Under the pieces are notes generated by a model. The model was given only the letters and a program-made list of their open reading frames with translations, did no database searches and was not told the origin of the DNA. The position numbers and the translations under genes were made by a program. Source: Zygnema cylindricum (taxonomy: Eukaryota > Streptophyta > Zygnematophyceae > Zygnematales > Zygnemataceae). From it: a stretch of DNA of 64,000 bases. The stretch lies in contig JBBHKE010000423.1 in assembly GCA_037447655.1 (NCBI GenBank), positions 182,027 through 246,026 on the forward strand, written 5' to 3'. Position 1 is the stretch's first letter; the number at the start of each line of letters is the position of its first letter. Shown piece by piece: positions 23,978 through 34,748 of this stretch.

Positions 23978-24977
23978 TGATTGACCCCTTTACAATCAAA
24001 GCCCCGTTACAGCTTCACCCCTATGAAATAAGACTTTCTGTGTGCTCAGTTCCACCACAGAATGCAAAGTTAGAATATGTGATTTGGATACATTCACCCA
24101 CTTTGACTTTCCCTTAGAAATACAGCCATCCAGGCAAGCAAAAACTTTGACCAACTACACCCTTGTGTAGCGTGGACTCCCTTGAGTCCGCAGCAAAAAG
24201 AATCACTGAATTTTCTCCCCTGATCATTAAGTTATGGCTAGTCAAAGATGACCTTTATAGTTACAAGCTCTCTTATAGAGAGGTACCTAAATATCACTAA
24301 GTCTTGGTTTGCCTACTCACGACTACCTACTTCTAAACCCTAGTCCAATAGGAACACTATATAGTACAAGAAGGTACGATGGGCGATGCACTTATTGTAC
24401 GGCCATTGTACGACATGGTCTACAAAGTGACATCTGCCAATCGGGAGCCATGGTTCCTCCTCCCATCTTCTCCAATATCAAATAATGTGGCGCCACGTGG
24501 CACCGCGTGAGGCTATCCCCAAAGGCCGCCGAAAGGTTTTTGTGGGTGGCGACTGTAATGGTGGCCGTCCGATCAGTTGTATTTATACGGCTTCGATTCG
24601 CTTCCATGCATGAATTGATTAATACACGTTTTCGTTAGTCTGCTGCGAATTAGTCCTTTAGATCAATAGATATATGTGCGTGAAACATTTCATGTGTATC
24701 GTTTCGTTAGTGCCTTAATGGATAAGGCGTAGGTCTACATAGTATCTGCAGACCTTGGGACAAATCCGGTCGAAAGCATTATTTTGCAAAAACTAGTAAA
24801 ATACCTTCTAATTCATTCTGCCTCCTTCTAAATGACACAACAGCCATGGCCTGCCTTTGGTCCTCTTTTTCTCTCTCTTTACATTATAACTAAAATATAG
24901 AAGTGAACTATTAATTACCTTTTTTCAACACTATCTATTTTTCCAATATTGACCTAGAAAATACATAAATTTCAACA
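23978..24977 (-). repeat. Solo LTR of an A/N-type copia
   Basis: A single LTR in minus orientation inside E5 coding sequence, flanked by CCGAA (23973-23977) and CTGAA (24978-24982), a 4-of-5 target duplication. It has the lineage's palindrome GGACTCCCTTGAGTCC at 24174, the 'aaaaagaatcactgaat' block and GTAC-rich U3. An inner 'tttttcaaca' at 24921-24930 resembles another LTR end, so a small rearrangement inside it is possible. Solo LTRs arise by recombination between the two LTRs of one element. Confidence 0.7.
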
Positions 24978-24982
24978 CTGAA

Positions 24983-25228
24983 ATCCGAAGATGCCTTCCT
25001 TACCGGCGTCAGATTTTGAAGGAGGAAGATCAAGTAGTAAACGGCTTCAAATAAGACATGTAAATAATAAACTCACAAAGATGTCTCACCATGAAAAACC
25101 TCAGACATACTTAGAGGCCATAAATACCCTAGAAAGCAGTCGGTGTATCACTTCCATCAATGAAGAAATGGCCTGTATCATGGAAGCCAATACATGGGAG
25201 TTGGTAGATTGTCCATTGGACAGAAAAG
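24983..25228 (+). pseudogene. E5 integrase-RT linker
   Basis: Open frame with 'LPASDFEGGRSSSKRLQ' and 'INEEMACIMEANTWELVDCP', equivalent to 'IPASEFEGGRRSSKRIQ' and 'INDEMASIMEANTWELADCP' in N. It is cut by the start of the E6 LTR at 25229; the next residues ('KPIGCKW') are encoded from 31124 on, so E6 interrupted this codon run. Confidence 0.85.
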
Positions 25229-26082
25229 TGTTGTTTTGGAAACCTTTAGTCCTCTCTATATCTCGTGTGTGAGAAAGAGATTTCGGACTTAGTCGTTTTT
25301 GTGTGCAGGCAGATTTATCGTAGAAAGGTTTTTAGTGTGGTATGCAAGTCCGAAGGGAGTAAATTGGTTGAGTACACTCCAAGCACACGTTTCGGTTTGT
25401 GGGGAAGTCAAGATTGTGTGTTTCGGATGATGAAAAGTACAGTTTTGTTTGGGGACCGGGTTTACACGTAGAGGTTCACCTTCGGTGATGAAAGTATGTG
25501 CGGAAGGCGGACGGAGTTCGCCGTCATTTTTTAGAATAGGAATATTGACTGCGTCGTCATTTCAGCGCGCGAACTTTGACCGCGTACAATTTCAGATTAG
25601 CGGCTGTTAGTTTTAGGTTTGTTGTAAATATTTTTGTACGGTCGACGACGCGTTTTTGTTTTGATAAGGTTTAGTGTATCGGTCGACCAACGGTGTAGAT
25701 TAGCTGGAGGTTCACTTGTATATATAGGACTTAGAATATTTTGGAGTTAGGAATTCCTTTTATGCAAAACTGCAAATCAGTTTTTGGGTATCTTTGAATT
25801 ACAAGATCATTGTGATCTTTGGGCAGAACCTTGTAAAATTGTGCATGTGGTTTGTTTTTGTTGTATAATTTTCATTGTGGCAAATTTGCAGACCTAGGGT
25901 GTGTCTAGTTTTCTTGGGGTATCATTGTGAAGTTAGTCTTTTGTGGGTTTTCGTGAGAGTTTTCTCTTTGTGTATTGATTATTTTGTCAACTGTCGGTGC
26001 TTCTTCTTCATTTGGGGAACCGGTGCTTCTTCTTCTTCATCTGGGGAACCGGTTGCCTCAGGACGGTTGCCTCAGGACAACA
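25229..26082 (+). repeat. 5' LTR of E6
   Basis: Begins TGTTGTTTTGGAAACC and ends CTCAGGACAACA. Near its 3' end small direct duplications occur ('ggggaaccggtgcttcttc' and 'ggttgcctcaggac'). The matching end of the 3' LTR is open from an ATG at 31061 for 18 codons; in this copy that ATG has become TTG and the frame is disturbed. Confidence 0.85.
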
Positions 26083-26950
26083 GGTCACGTGCCCACCCTC
26101 ACGGATCTCAGTGTTTAATGGGCAAAAGTATTTGTATTGGGCGGATTTAACTAAGTCTTACCTTAAGCAAGTGAAATAATATGATGTGGTTTTCGATGTT
26201 CTTTTGGATACGGATCCGGATTTTGATAAGAAAAATGAGGATGCTTTGCATGTGTCTAAATTACTCCAATCACAAGATTTGAACATGTCATATATCAATA
26301 TCTTTACGACATCTAAAATATGAAAGGCTTTGAGAGAATCTTATGTCCTAGCTAGTGAGCACAATGAGGTTATAACGACTTAAAAAATTTGGGATTATAA
26401 GTATACCGGGGGGGATATGAACTCATATTGTAATGGCTTGAAACTTCTTTTGTCAGAAAATGCATGTTCCGGGAGGAATTTTCCTCACTATCATCAAGCT
26501 ATGATTCCAATGAGAGGGCTTCCTACTAAATATAAATGAGCCGCGAAACAGTTAAAAAGGTTAGTGAAGAGTAAATGGAATATAGTTGTAGCTCAAGCTT
26601 ATATCTTAGAGGAAGAGGCCACTCATATAGCATTAAATGGTGGACTATCAGCGGTAGATTACAATGCTCAGACATATAAACCGGCTGGATTTTCCGGAAA
26701 TAAGAACTTTACCCCTAATCCGAATTATAGGCACTATGATAGGTGTGTCTATTACTTTAGTCAAGGTTATATTTTCCGGCTGTGTCCGGCATTTACAAAA
26801 GTGTGTGAAATAGGATTTTATCGTGCGGGATGGAAGGTGCGATCGGAGGATTCACCATCCAAAGTGGCGGCATCAAAACTGCTGGTTAAAAATGCGACGT
26901 TATTTGCAACCGATGAGACGCCACGAGACGCCACGAGACAAACCGATGGA
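26083..26950 (+). pseudogene. E6 gag remnant
   Basis: Starts in the primer site as Val-Thr-Cys-Pro-Pro-Ser-Arg-Ile, where N has Val-Met-Gly-Pro-Pro-Ser-Arg-Val. It continues 'SVFNGQKYLYWADLTKSYLK' at about 26110 and the 26564-26953 open frame. The zinc knuckle region near 26745 is degraded ('CVYYFSQGYIFRLCP'). Three or more stops between 26170 and 26560. Confidence 0.75.
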
Positions 26951-28360
26951 TGAAAAGGACGACGTGGTCAAATTTCCGCAATTGGATGACGATGAATTTT
27001 TTTCTCTCGCAAAGGATCTCATGGAGGGACCTCTAGAAAACGGGTGGATTATGGACTCCGGATGCTCTTTCGACATGTGCGGCAACTGGGCTTACTTCAA
27101 AACCCTCACTCCATTTCCCACTCGCTGGATTTATTATACGGATGACAGCAGTATGGAGGCTACGGCAAAAAGAAGTGTGGAGTTAGCTTGTGAAATCAAT
27201 GGTCAAGTTGTAAAAAAGACCTTGCATGATGTTTTCTATATTCCAAAGTTTAAGAAAAAATTGTTTTCCACTTCGCTGGCTAAAATGAAAGGATTTAAAA
27301 TTTTGCAAAATAATGGGAAAAAGGTAGTAAGCAAAGATGGGAGAGTAGCCTTGGTAGGGACTAGAGGCCCAAACTTGTTGTACCGGATAGACATGGCTAA
27401 TGAAATTGACTTTGCATACTCTAGTGTCATTTCGAAAAATGTTTTGTGTCATAAGAGGCTCGCTCATGTTTATCAGGAGAAACTTGATAAAATGGTAAAA
27501 CAAAATATGATAGATGGTCTTAATTTAGGCCAAAAGGACTCTCATGTATGTGATGGGTGTGCTTTGGGAAAGCTTCATAAATTACCCCTACTTCAGGCCG
27601 CGGATAACCGGGCTACGGATTTGCTGCAAATTACTCATTCGGGTGTGTGGGGACCGTCAAAAGTCCCTTCCCTCAGTGGCAGCTGGTTTTTGGTCACTTT
27701 TACCGATGATTTCTCCCGATACAGCAAGGTTTACTTTATGAAGGAGAAGAGTGAAGTGATCACTCACTTCAAGCACTTTCGGGTTTGGGCGGAAAAGCTT
27801 CATGGGAAGCCGATCCTCTCCATTCGGTCCGACAACGGAGGTGAATATATTTCCCATGCATTTTCGGACTTTCTAAAAGAAAATGGCATTTACCGGCAAT
27901 TTACAATTCCCTATACTCCGGATTAAAACGGAGTATCAGAAAGACTTAACCGAACTTTAACGGAAAGTGCAAAATCTATGATGTTAGATAAAGGGATAGA
28001 TTTCAAGTTTTGGGGTGAGGCTTTCTCTTGTGGTTCGTATATAAAAAATAGAATAGAAACTAGAGCCGTCAAAGGGAAACCATATGAGGTGTGGACCGGA
28101 AGAAATCCTAATGTTTGTCACTTCCATGTTTTTGGGAGCAAATGTTTTATTTTGGATAATCTCCCTATTTCTAAACTTAATCCGTAGTCGGTTCCCGAGA
28201 TTTTTATGGGATATGATGATGAGTCATTAGGCTATAGAGTATACAATACGGATAGGAAAACTCTTCAAGTTGCTAGGAATATTCAGGTCAAGGAAGAGAG
28301 TCAATCGGTTGATGTGTTTGGCATGACAATTTTGGAGAAAAATGCCAAAATCGAATAATA
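26943..28360 (+). pseudogene. E6 protease and integrase
   Basis: A long open stretch to 27926. Protease 'GWIMDSGCSFDMCG' has Asp-Ser-Gly intact. The integrase zinc finger has 'HKRLAHVYQEKLDKM' and 'CDGCALGKLHKLP'. The core has the first acidic residue replaced (His-Ser-Gly in 'QITHSGVWGP', family HTD) and keeps 'RSDNGGEYIS'; a TAA replaces the Gln at 27924 in 'YTPEQNGV'. Integrase resumes at 27978 ('YIKNRIETRAVKGKPYEVW', 'VFGSKCFILD') and ends near 28360. Confidence 0.85.
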
Positions 28361-28659
28361 TGTAATTTTTGAAAGTGTTTTTTTTACATCTTCCACCACA
28401 TCCTCCTCATCTGCCAGTGGCGAAACATCTCCCAGTCCTTCTCCGGACACTCCGGCTGCTCCACTTGTCGAGGATACTATACCCCTCCTCCTCCTCCTCC
28501 TCCTCCTCGGCGACCACGTACGGATCCAACAAAACCGGGGAAGCAAGCTCTATTTTTTGCCAGCACGATGGAATCGGCCACCATACAGGAGGCTTTTTCA
28601 GCTCCGAAAAAAAAAACAATGGATCCCCGCGACGAACGGTGAAATGCGATCGATAATAG

Positions 28660-30236
28660 AGGCTCACACTTGGGAGCTTGTGGAACTTCAGCCTTACCGA
28701 AAGGCAATCGGCTGTAAGTGGGTCTTCAAATTTAAGTTAAATCCGGATAATTCTATTGAAAGACATAAGGCTAAGCTTGGAGCAAAAGGGTAAAGTCATA
28801 AGGAGGGAATTGACTATGAAAAGACTTTCTCTCCGGTTGTCGAGTTTCCAACTGTAATAATTTTGTTGTCTCTATCCGCTATTGAGGATATGGAATTACA
28901 TCAAATGGATGTCAAAGCCGTTTTCTTGCATGGAGACTTAGAAAAAGTGATTTATATGAAGCATCCTAAAATATATGTAGAGACCGGAAAAGAAAATGTA
29001 GTCTATAAGCTGTTGAAATCCTGTTACGCTTTAAAGCATGCTCTTCGTCTGTAAAATCTGAAACTAGATGAGTTTCTAACCGGTCTTAGTTTCGTAAGGA
29101 TTACTTTAGATCACTCAGTCTATGTTATGGAAGAGGAAGATGGAATTATTTACATTGCGGTATATGTAGAGGATTTGCTGCTGCTAAGTAAGTCATTGAA
29201 TGAGATTAATAAAACAAAGGCAACCTTGAATTTAAGATTTGAGATGAACGATTTAGGGGAGGCAAAGTTTATTCTTGGAAATCAAGTAGAAAGGGGTACA
29301 GATAGGAGATTAATATATCTAACGCATCAGAAAGCGATAGGGAATGTGCTTGAAAAATTCGGCAGGGCAGAGGAAAAGGGAAGTGCCACTCCCATGGAAT
29401 TTAAGCAGAAAGTGGAAGGCATGGAGACCGATGGAGGAGTCATTTTTGACAACACTTTCGAGTCAGGGGAGGCACATTTTATAGCCACCATTCCATACAG
29501 ATAGATTATCGGCAGCCTAATCTACTTTATGAACTACACGAGGCCGGACATTGCGGCACCAGTTGGTGCTTTGAGCCGGAGTTTGCAAAATCCGAGGAAA
29601 ACCGATTAGGAGGCAGCAAAGAGGGTTCAGGCCAGATATTGCGGCACCAGTTGGTGCTTTGAGCCGGAGTTTGCAAAATCCGAGGAAAATGGATTAGGAG
29701 GCAGCAAAGAGGGTTCTTCCGTACCTTACTGGGACGTGGATTCTTCAACTTGCTCTCGGTGGAGACGAAGTAAAAATTCAGACTTGGAGCGATGATAGCT
29801 ACGTAGACATGCCAAGCCGCCAGTCCACCACCGAATATATTTTGAAGATTGGAAGTGGAACATGTTGTTGGAGCAGCAAGCTTCAATAGGTAACATCTCA
29901 GTCTACAATCGAGGCTGAATATATGGCGACAAGCTCAGTTGTAAAGGAGTTACTGTGGGTAAAGTCTCTCCTTCAAGAACTTCATTTTATGCAATCCGAC
30001 CTCAAATAGTGTGGTGTGATAACCAGGCAGCTATTGCAATTGTATCTAAGCCGAGGCATCACTTCAAAAGCAAACACATTGATATCAAGTTGCATTTTGT
30101 GAGAGAGAAGGTGATGAACAAAATTTTGAAACTCAGTTATTTGACGGATGAGATGATGGTAGCCGATATGATGACCAAGGCTTTACCGACACCTAAATTG
30201 ACGTTTTGCAGAGAGGAATGTGGACTTAGTGGATGA
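28660..30236 (+). pseudogene. E6 reverse transcriptase and RNase H
   Basis: RT runs from 'GCKWVFKFKLNPDNSIERHK' (28711) through 'MDVKAVFLHGDL' (28905) to the active site 'YVEDLLLLSKS' (29163), where family Asp-Asp is Glu-Asp. RNase H starts 'GSLIYFMNYTRPDIA' (29512). An 88-bp segment from 29542 is repeated at 29630, duplicating 'RPDIAAPVGALSRSLQNPRK'. The end reads 'WCDNQAAIAIVSKPRHHFKS' and 'ADMMTKALPTP' (30010-30190). Stops at several points. A purine tract precedes the 3' LTR. Confidence 0.85.
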
Positions 30237-30257
30237 GAGAGAAATTTTTTAGGGGAG

Positions 30258-31123
30258 TGTTGCTTTGGAAACCTTTAGTCCTCTATATATCTCGTGTGTG
30301 AGAAAGAGATTCCGAACTCAGTCGTTTTTGTGTGCAGGCTGATTTATCGTAGAAAGGTTTTTAGTGTGGTATGTAAGTCTAAAGGGAGTACACCGGTTGA
30401 GTACACTCCAGGCACACGTGTCGGTCCGTGGGGAAGTCAAGATTGTGTGTTTTAGATCATGAAAATTATAGTTTTGTTTGGGGACCGGTTTACACTTGGA
30501 TGTTCACGTTCGATGATGAAAGTATGCGCGGAAGGCGGACGGAGTCAGCCGTCATTTTTTGGAATAGGAATATTAACTGCGTCGTCATTTCAGCGGGCGA
30601 ACTTTGACCGCGTACTATTTCAGATTGCGTCGTCATTTCAGCGGGCGAACTTTGACCGCGTACTATTTCAGATTAGCGGCTGTTAGTTTTAGGTTTGTTG
30701 TAAATATTTGTGTTAGGTTGACGACGGGTTTTTGTTTTGATAAGGTTTAGTGTACCGGTCGACCAATGGTGTAGATGAGCTACAACTTCACTTGTATATA
30801 TAGGACTTTGAATATTTTGGAGTTAGGAATTCTTTGTATACAAAACTGCAAAGCAATTTTTGGCTATCTTTGAATTAGAAGATCATTGTGATCATTGGGC
30901 AAAACCTTGTGAAATTGTGTATGTGGTTTTTTTTGTTATTGTATAAATTACATTGTGGCAAATTTGTAGACCTAGGGTGTGTTTGGTTTGCTTGGGGCTT
31001 CATTGTGAAGTTAGTCTTTTGTGGGTTTTCGTGTGAGTTTCCTCTTTGTTTATTGATTATTATGGCAACTGCCGGTGCTTTTTCTTCTTCTTCATCTAGG
31101 GAACCAATTGCCTCATGACAACA
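30258..31123 (+). repeat. 3' LTR of E6
   Basis: Homologous to 25229-26082 with scattered substitutions. It carries a 48-bp tandem duplication ('gcgtcgtcatttcagcgggc' at 30579 and 30627) absent from the 5' LTR, which must therefore postdate insertion. Ends CCTCATGACAACA. Confidence 0.85.
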
Positions 31124-31128
31124 AAAAC

Positions 31129-32610
31129 CGATTGGATGTAAGTGGATTTTAAAGCTTAAACTAAACCTAGATTACCATTGAAAGATATAAGGCTAGGTTG
31201 GTTGCAAAAGGTTATACTCATAAAAAAAGAATAGATTATGAAGAAACCTTTGCACCTATAGTCAGATTTCCCTCTGTCAGATTCCTGTTATGTTTAGCAG
31301 CCACTGTTATGTTTAGCAGCCAGCAACAGAGATTATGGAAATACTTCAAATGGATATTAAAACTGATTTCTTACATGAAGTGTTTGAATAAAATATCTAC
31401 ATGAGGCAACCGAAAGGATTCATGGAAAGTGGAGAAGAAAGCAAGGTATGCAAACTCATAAAATCACTTTATGGCCTTAAGCAAGCCCCGCAACAATGGA
31501 ACATAAAATTGGACAAATTTCTGACCGGTTTTGGATACATCAGAATTAGTTTAGATCATTCGATATATCTATTTGAGGATGAAAATAGAGTGATATTTAT
31601 TGCTATTTATGTTTATGATTTGTTAGTCTTAAGCAAGTCCTAAGATAAGATTAACAAACTCAAACAGGATTTGAGAAGTCGATTTGACATGAAAGATCTA
31701 CGCGAAGCAAAATACATTTTAGGGATTCAAATTGAGAGGGATATAGGGAATAGAATTATAAGACTCACTCAGAAGGAAGGTATCGATAATATGCTAGAAA
31801 AGTTTCAAATGGAGAAAGCAAATGGGTGTACTACTCCCATGGATGTGAAGAAAGTATCGGAGAGGAGTGAAAAGGGGGGGATATTGATTTTGAATGATGA
31901 GATGGATCAGGAAAAAAAAAGGTTTATTGAAAGAATTCCTTATCGAAAAATCGTAGGCATTTTAATTTACTTTATGAACTCTTCACGTCCAGACATAGCT
32001 GCAGATCTAGGTGTTCTTAGTAGAAGTCTAAATGAACCCAGAAAAAGAAACTGGGAAGCAGCCAAAAGAATGATGAGATATTTGGTGGGAACAAGGGAAT
32101 TATGGTTACATTTGGGAGGGGAGCACACTGACATCACCACTTGGAGTGATGCCAATTATGGAGATGTGCCTTTAAGATGATGTACAGCTGGATATGTGCT
32201 ACAAATTAGATCTGGTGCATGGTATTGGAGTAGCAAACATTAGAAAGTATTTGCTCAATCCACTATGGAGGTTGAGTACATGGCTTCCTATGCTGCCACC
32301 AAAGAATTAATGTGGGTAAAATCTCTACACGAAGACCTTGGGTTCATAAAATCTAGGACTCATAATGGCTTTTGTGATAATCATGCTGTTATCTCTATCG
32401 CAGCTAATCCAAAACACCATTTCAATGCTAAACATATGGATATAAGAATAAGCTTTGTCAGAGAGAAGGTTGAGCATAAAATAATTAAACTAGTTTATAA
32501 AAGTGAAAAAAAGATGATTGCAGACATGATGACAAAACCAGTGCCCTCCCCTAAGTTGATTTATTGCAAAGAAAATTGTGGACTTAAATTAAAAGTTGAT
32601 AAAGAATTAA
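31129..32610 (+). pseudogene. E5 reverse transcriptase and RNase H
   Basis: Continuation of E5 after E6. RT starts '[14 protein letters not shown]', a short piece around '[15 protein letters not shown]' is duplicated (31285-31325), then 'SLYGLKQAPQQWN' (31465) and an active site 'IYVYDLLVLSKS' (31605), with Tyr replacing the first Asp of YVDD. RNase H: 'GILIYFMNSSRPDIAADLGV' (31955), 'CDNHAVISIAANPKHHF' (32365), 'ADMMTKPVPSP' (32520). Followed by the purine tract AATTAAGGGGAG. Confidence 0.88.
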
Positions 32611-32616
32611 GGGGAG

Positions 32617-33519
32617 TGTTGAAAAGAAATAATTAATATCCAATTCTTAACTTATACTCTAGATATAAGAGAGAGAGAGAGAGAGAGAGTCACCATGACT
32701 GCCCACATAGTAAGAAAAAAATAGGCAGACAGGCACACAGACTGAAAGATGACCAAAATGCTGCCTTCGACCGGATTTCATCATTGGGGTGCGGCCTACA
32801 AGTGTAGACATACGCCTTATCCATTAATGCGTTGACGAAACGATTCACGTATGTGGTTCGATATTTATTTAAACTGTTAATTAACGTCACTTTCACTCAA
32901 ACAAACCAAATTGACGAAACAACACATATTTCAAAGGCGCTCGCGGACGCAAATCTAACCGTGTAAAAAATATGATCACACGGATGTCATCGACGCCGCC
33001 AAACCCGAGTGAATCTTCGGCGGCTTTCTGACATAGCAGCGCGATATGCCACGTGGCGCCACATAGTTGGATGCCGGAAAAGATGGGAATAGGAACGATG
33101 GATCCCAAGCTGATAAGTGTCAACCAAATAACCATGTTGTACAATGGCATACAATAAGTATAATCGGCCATTGTACCTTCTTATACTATACATTCTTTTG
33201 ATTGGTCTAGGGTACAGTATTAAGTATCTGTGTGTAGAAGTTTAGGGACTTATCGTGTTTGAGGCACCACTCTCCAGGTGACCTTTTGTATTTATAGGCT
33301 ATCTTTGGTCAGCCATAACTTATTGCTCAGGGGAGCAAATTCAGTGATTATTTTTGCGTTTGACTCTGGGAGTTTTGTCCTCACAAAGGTGAGGGTGGTC
33401 AGAGTATTTATGTGCCTTGACGACAGTTATTCAATGGGAAAGTGGAGGGGGCAAATATTATTATAGAGGCTTCACATAGCCTGCTCACTCTGTGGGATAA
33501 TAGAGACCACATAATTTCA
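32617..33519 (+). repeat. 3' LTR of E5
   Basis: TGTTGAAAAG to ATAATTTCA, collinear with 20210-21156 but about 45 bp shorter, mainly because the internal duplication of the 5' LTR is absent. A (GA)n run lies at 32668-32689. Confidence 0.88.
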
Positions 33520-33524
33520 GGAGT

Positions 33525-33689
33525 GATATGAACTAATTCTAATATACCTCAGACCTGTCAGAAAATTGTTCAGTTTTTTATTATTTTGTCACGGAGCCTC
33601 CTTAAGGCCATAAAGTGATTTTTTCAGTTTGCATACCTTGTTTTTTTCCCCACTTTCCACGAATCCTTTCGGCTGCTTCACGTAGAAAT
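33525..33689 (-). pseudogene. Element A RT fragment after E5
   Basis: Plus-strand text around 'cctgtcagaaaattgttcag' and 'cacggagcctccttaaggcc' aligns with N at about 41665-41720 ('LDEFLTDLGYIRISSDH' and 'SLYGLKQAP' on the minus strand). It directly continues the RT interrupted at 20209 and stops at the E7 LTR. Confidence 0.75.
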
Positions 33690-34748
33690 TGATGGTTCTT
33701 TTAGTATTTTCTAGGTCTAAAATATAATGTAGAAATGAAGCCGAGGCAATCTGCCTCTAACTCCTCTCCTCAACTCCAACACTTGTTGCAGTCAATGAAA
33801 GTTGGAGAGGAAGCTAGAGCCATGGCTGCCTATGCTATCTAGAGATTTACGGGAAATAGATTAGTTGATTTATGGATAGGTAGTTTATTTACTAAAAGGG
33901 GATATGTCGAATCCATGATTTGATCCTGGTACCTATCGTCCGACATAGCCGCCGGTAGCCGGTTATCTTATCCATTAAATATAGTACTAAAGTTACATGA
34001 TATAGGATTTGTTAGGTATTTAAATGTTACCACATAGGATAATTCATTTAACATCAACTGTTTTCGAGATACATAGATCCAGTTATGTAAAAGTACGGAT
34101 TACTCTACGGATAGGAAACGAGTACGGCGCATTTGCTTTTTTTAACGAAACAAATACCGCGCAAGTATTTATGACGGCTACGATTGAAATCTGCATTCAA
34201 TCGGACGGCCGGGAAGAATGCCTAGATCGCGAAAAAGAATCTTGACGGTTTGTGGTCATCGCCACATCGGATGACACGTGGCACAATTACATTTGATCGC
34301 GGCATATTCGGGGATAACGGGACTGAATCCGAATATGACACGTGTCGACATTTAGGCCATGTCGTACAATATTCATACAGAAAGTACACCGACGGGTGTA
34401 CTTTTGTGTACGGCAATGTATTATGATTGGTGCCGTACATCAGTATATAGAGTTTTAGAGAGAGATAGGACTTAGAAAAAATTGGTAGATAGGACCCTCT
34501 CTCCCAGAGAGCTTCTGTACAAAAGGTCAACTTTGACCCTCTATAACTTACTGCTCAGGGGAGCAAATTCAGAGATTCTTTTTGCTATCGACTCGGGGGA
34601 GTCTTGTCTTCACAAAGGTGAAGGTGGTCAGAGTTTTTGTCTGTTAGGTTGGCAGTTATTTTTGCCGAAACACAAAGGGGTCAAGATTATCTTAGAGGCT
34701 TAGTGTGAGCTGCCTACTTTGAGGACCTATGAAGGTCTCAAAGTTGCA
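33690..34748 (+). repeat. 5' LTR of E7
   Basis: Starts TGATGGTTC (TGTTGAAAT in N) inside A's RT and ends TTGCA. It shares 'tagtattttctaggt' with the N LTR start, a TATATAG box at about 34443, the block 'gattctttttgctatcgactc' with palindrome GACTCGGGGGAGTC at 34590, and an ATG at 34729 that opens the gag frame. Confidence 0.8.

Larger units (their letters stand above)
25229..31123 (+). mobile_element. Ty1/copia element E6 (plus)
   Basis: Complete but inactive element in E5. LTRs at 25229-26082 and 30258-31123; target duplication AAAAG (25224-25228) and AAAAC (31124-31128). It belongs to a second sub-lineage together with B: gag 'VFNGQKYLYWADL', 'GSKCFIL' in the integrase end. The primer site is 26083-26097, GGTCACGTGCCCACC, 12 of 15 to the anticodon-type site. 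Multiple stops in every domain. Confidence 0.88.
20210..33519 (+). mobile_element. Ty1/copia element E5 (plus), split by E6 and a solo LTR
   Basis: Two LTRs in direct orientation (20210-21156 and 32617-33519) flank a complete but broken gag-PR-IN-RT-RNase H series. Target duplication is AGAGT at 20205-20209 and GGAGT at 33520-33524 (4 of 5). The sequence on both sides is the RT of element A. Interruptions are a solo LTR at 23978-24977 and E6 at 25229-31123. Without them E5 would be about 6.4 kb. Confidence 0.85.
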
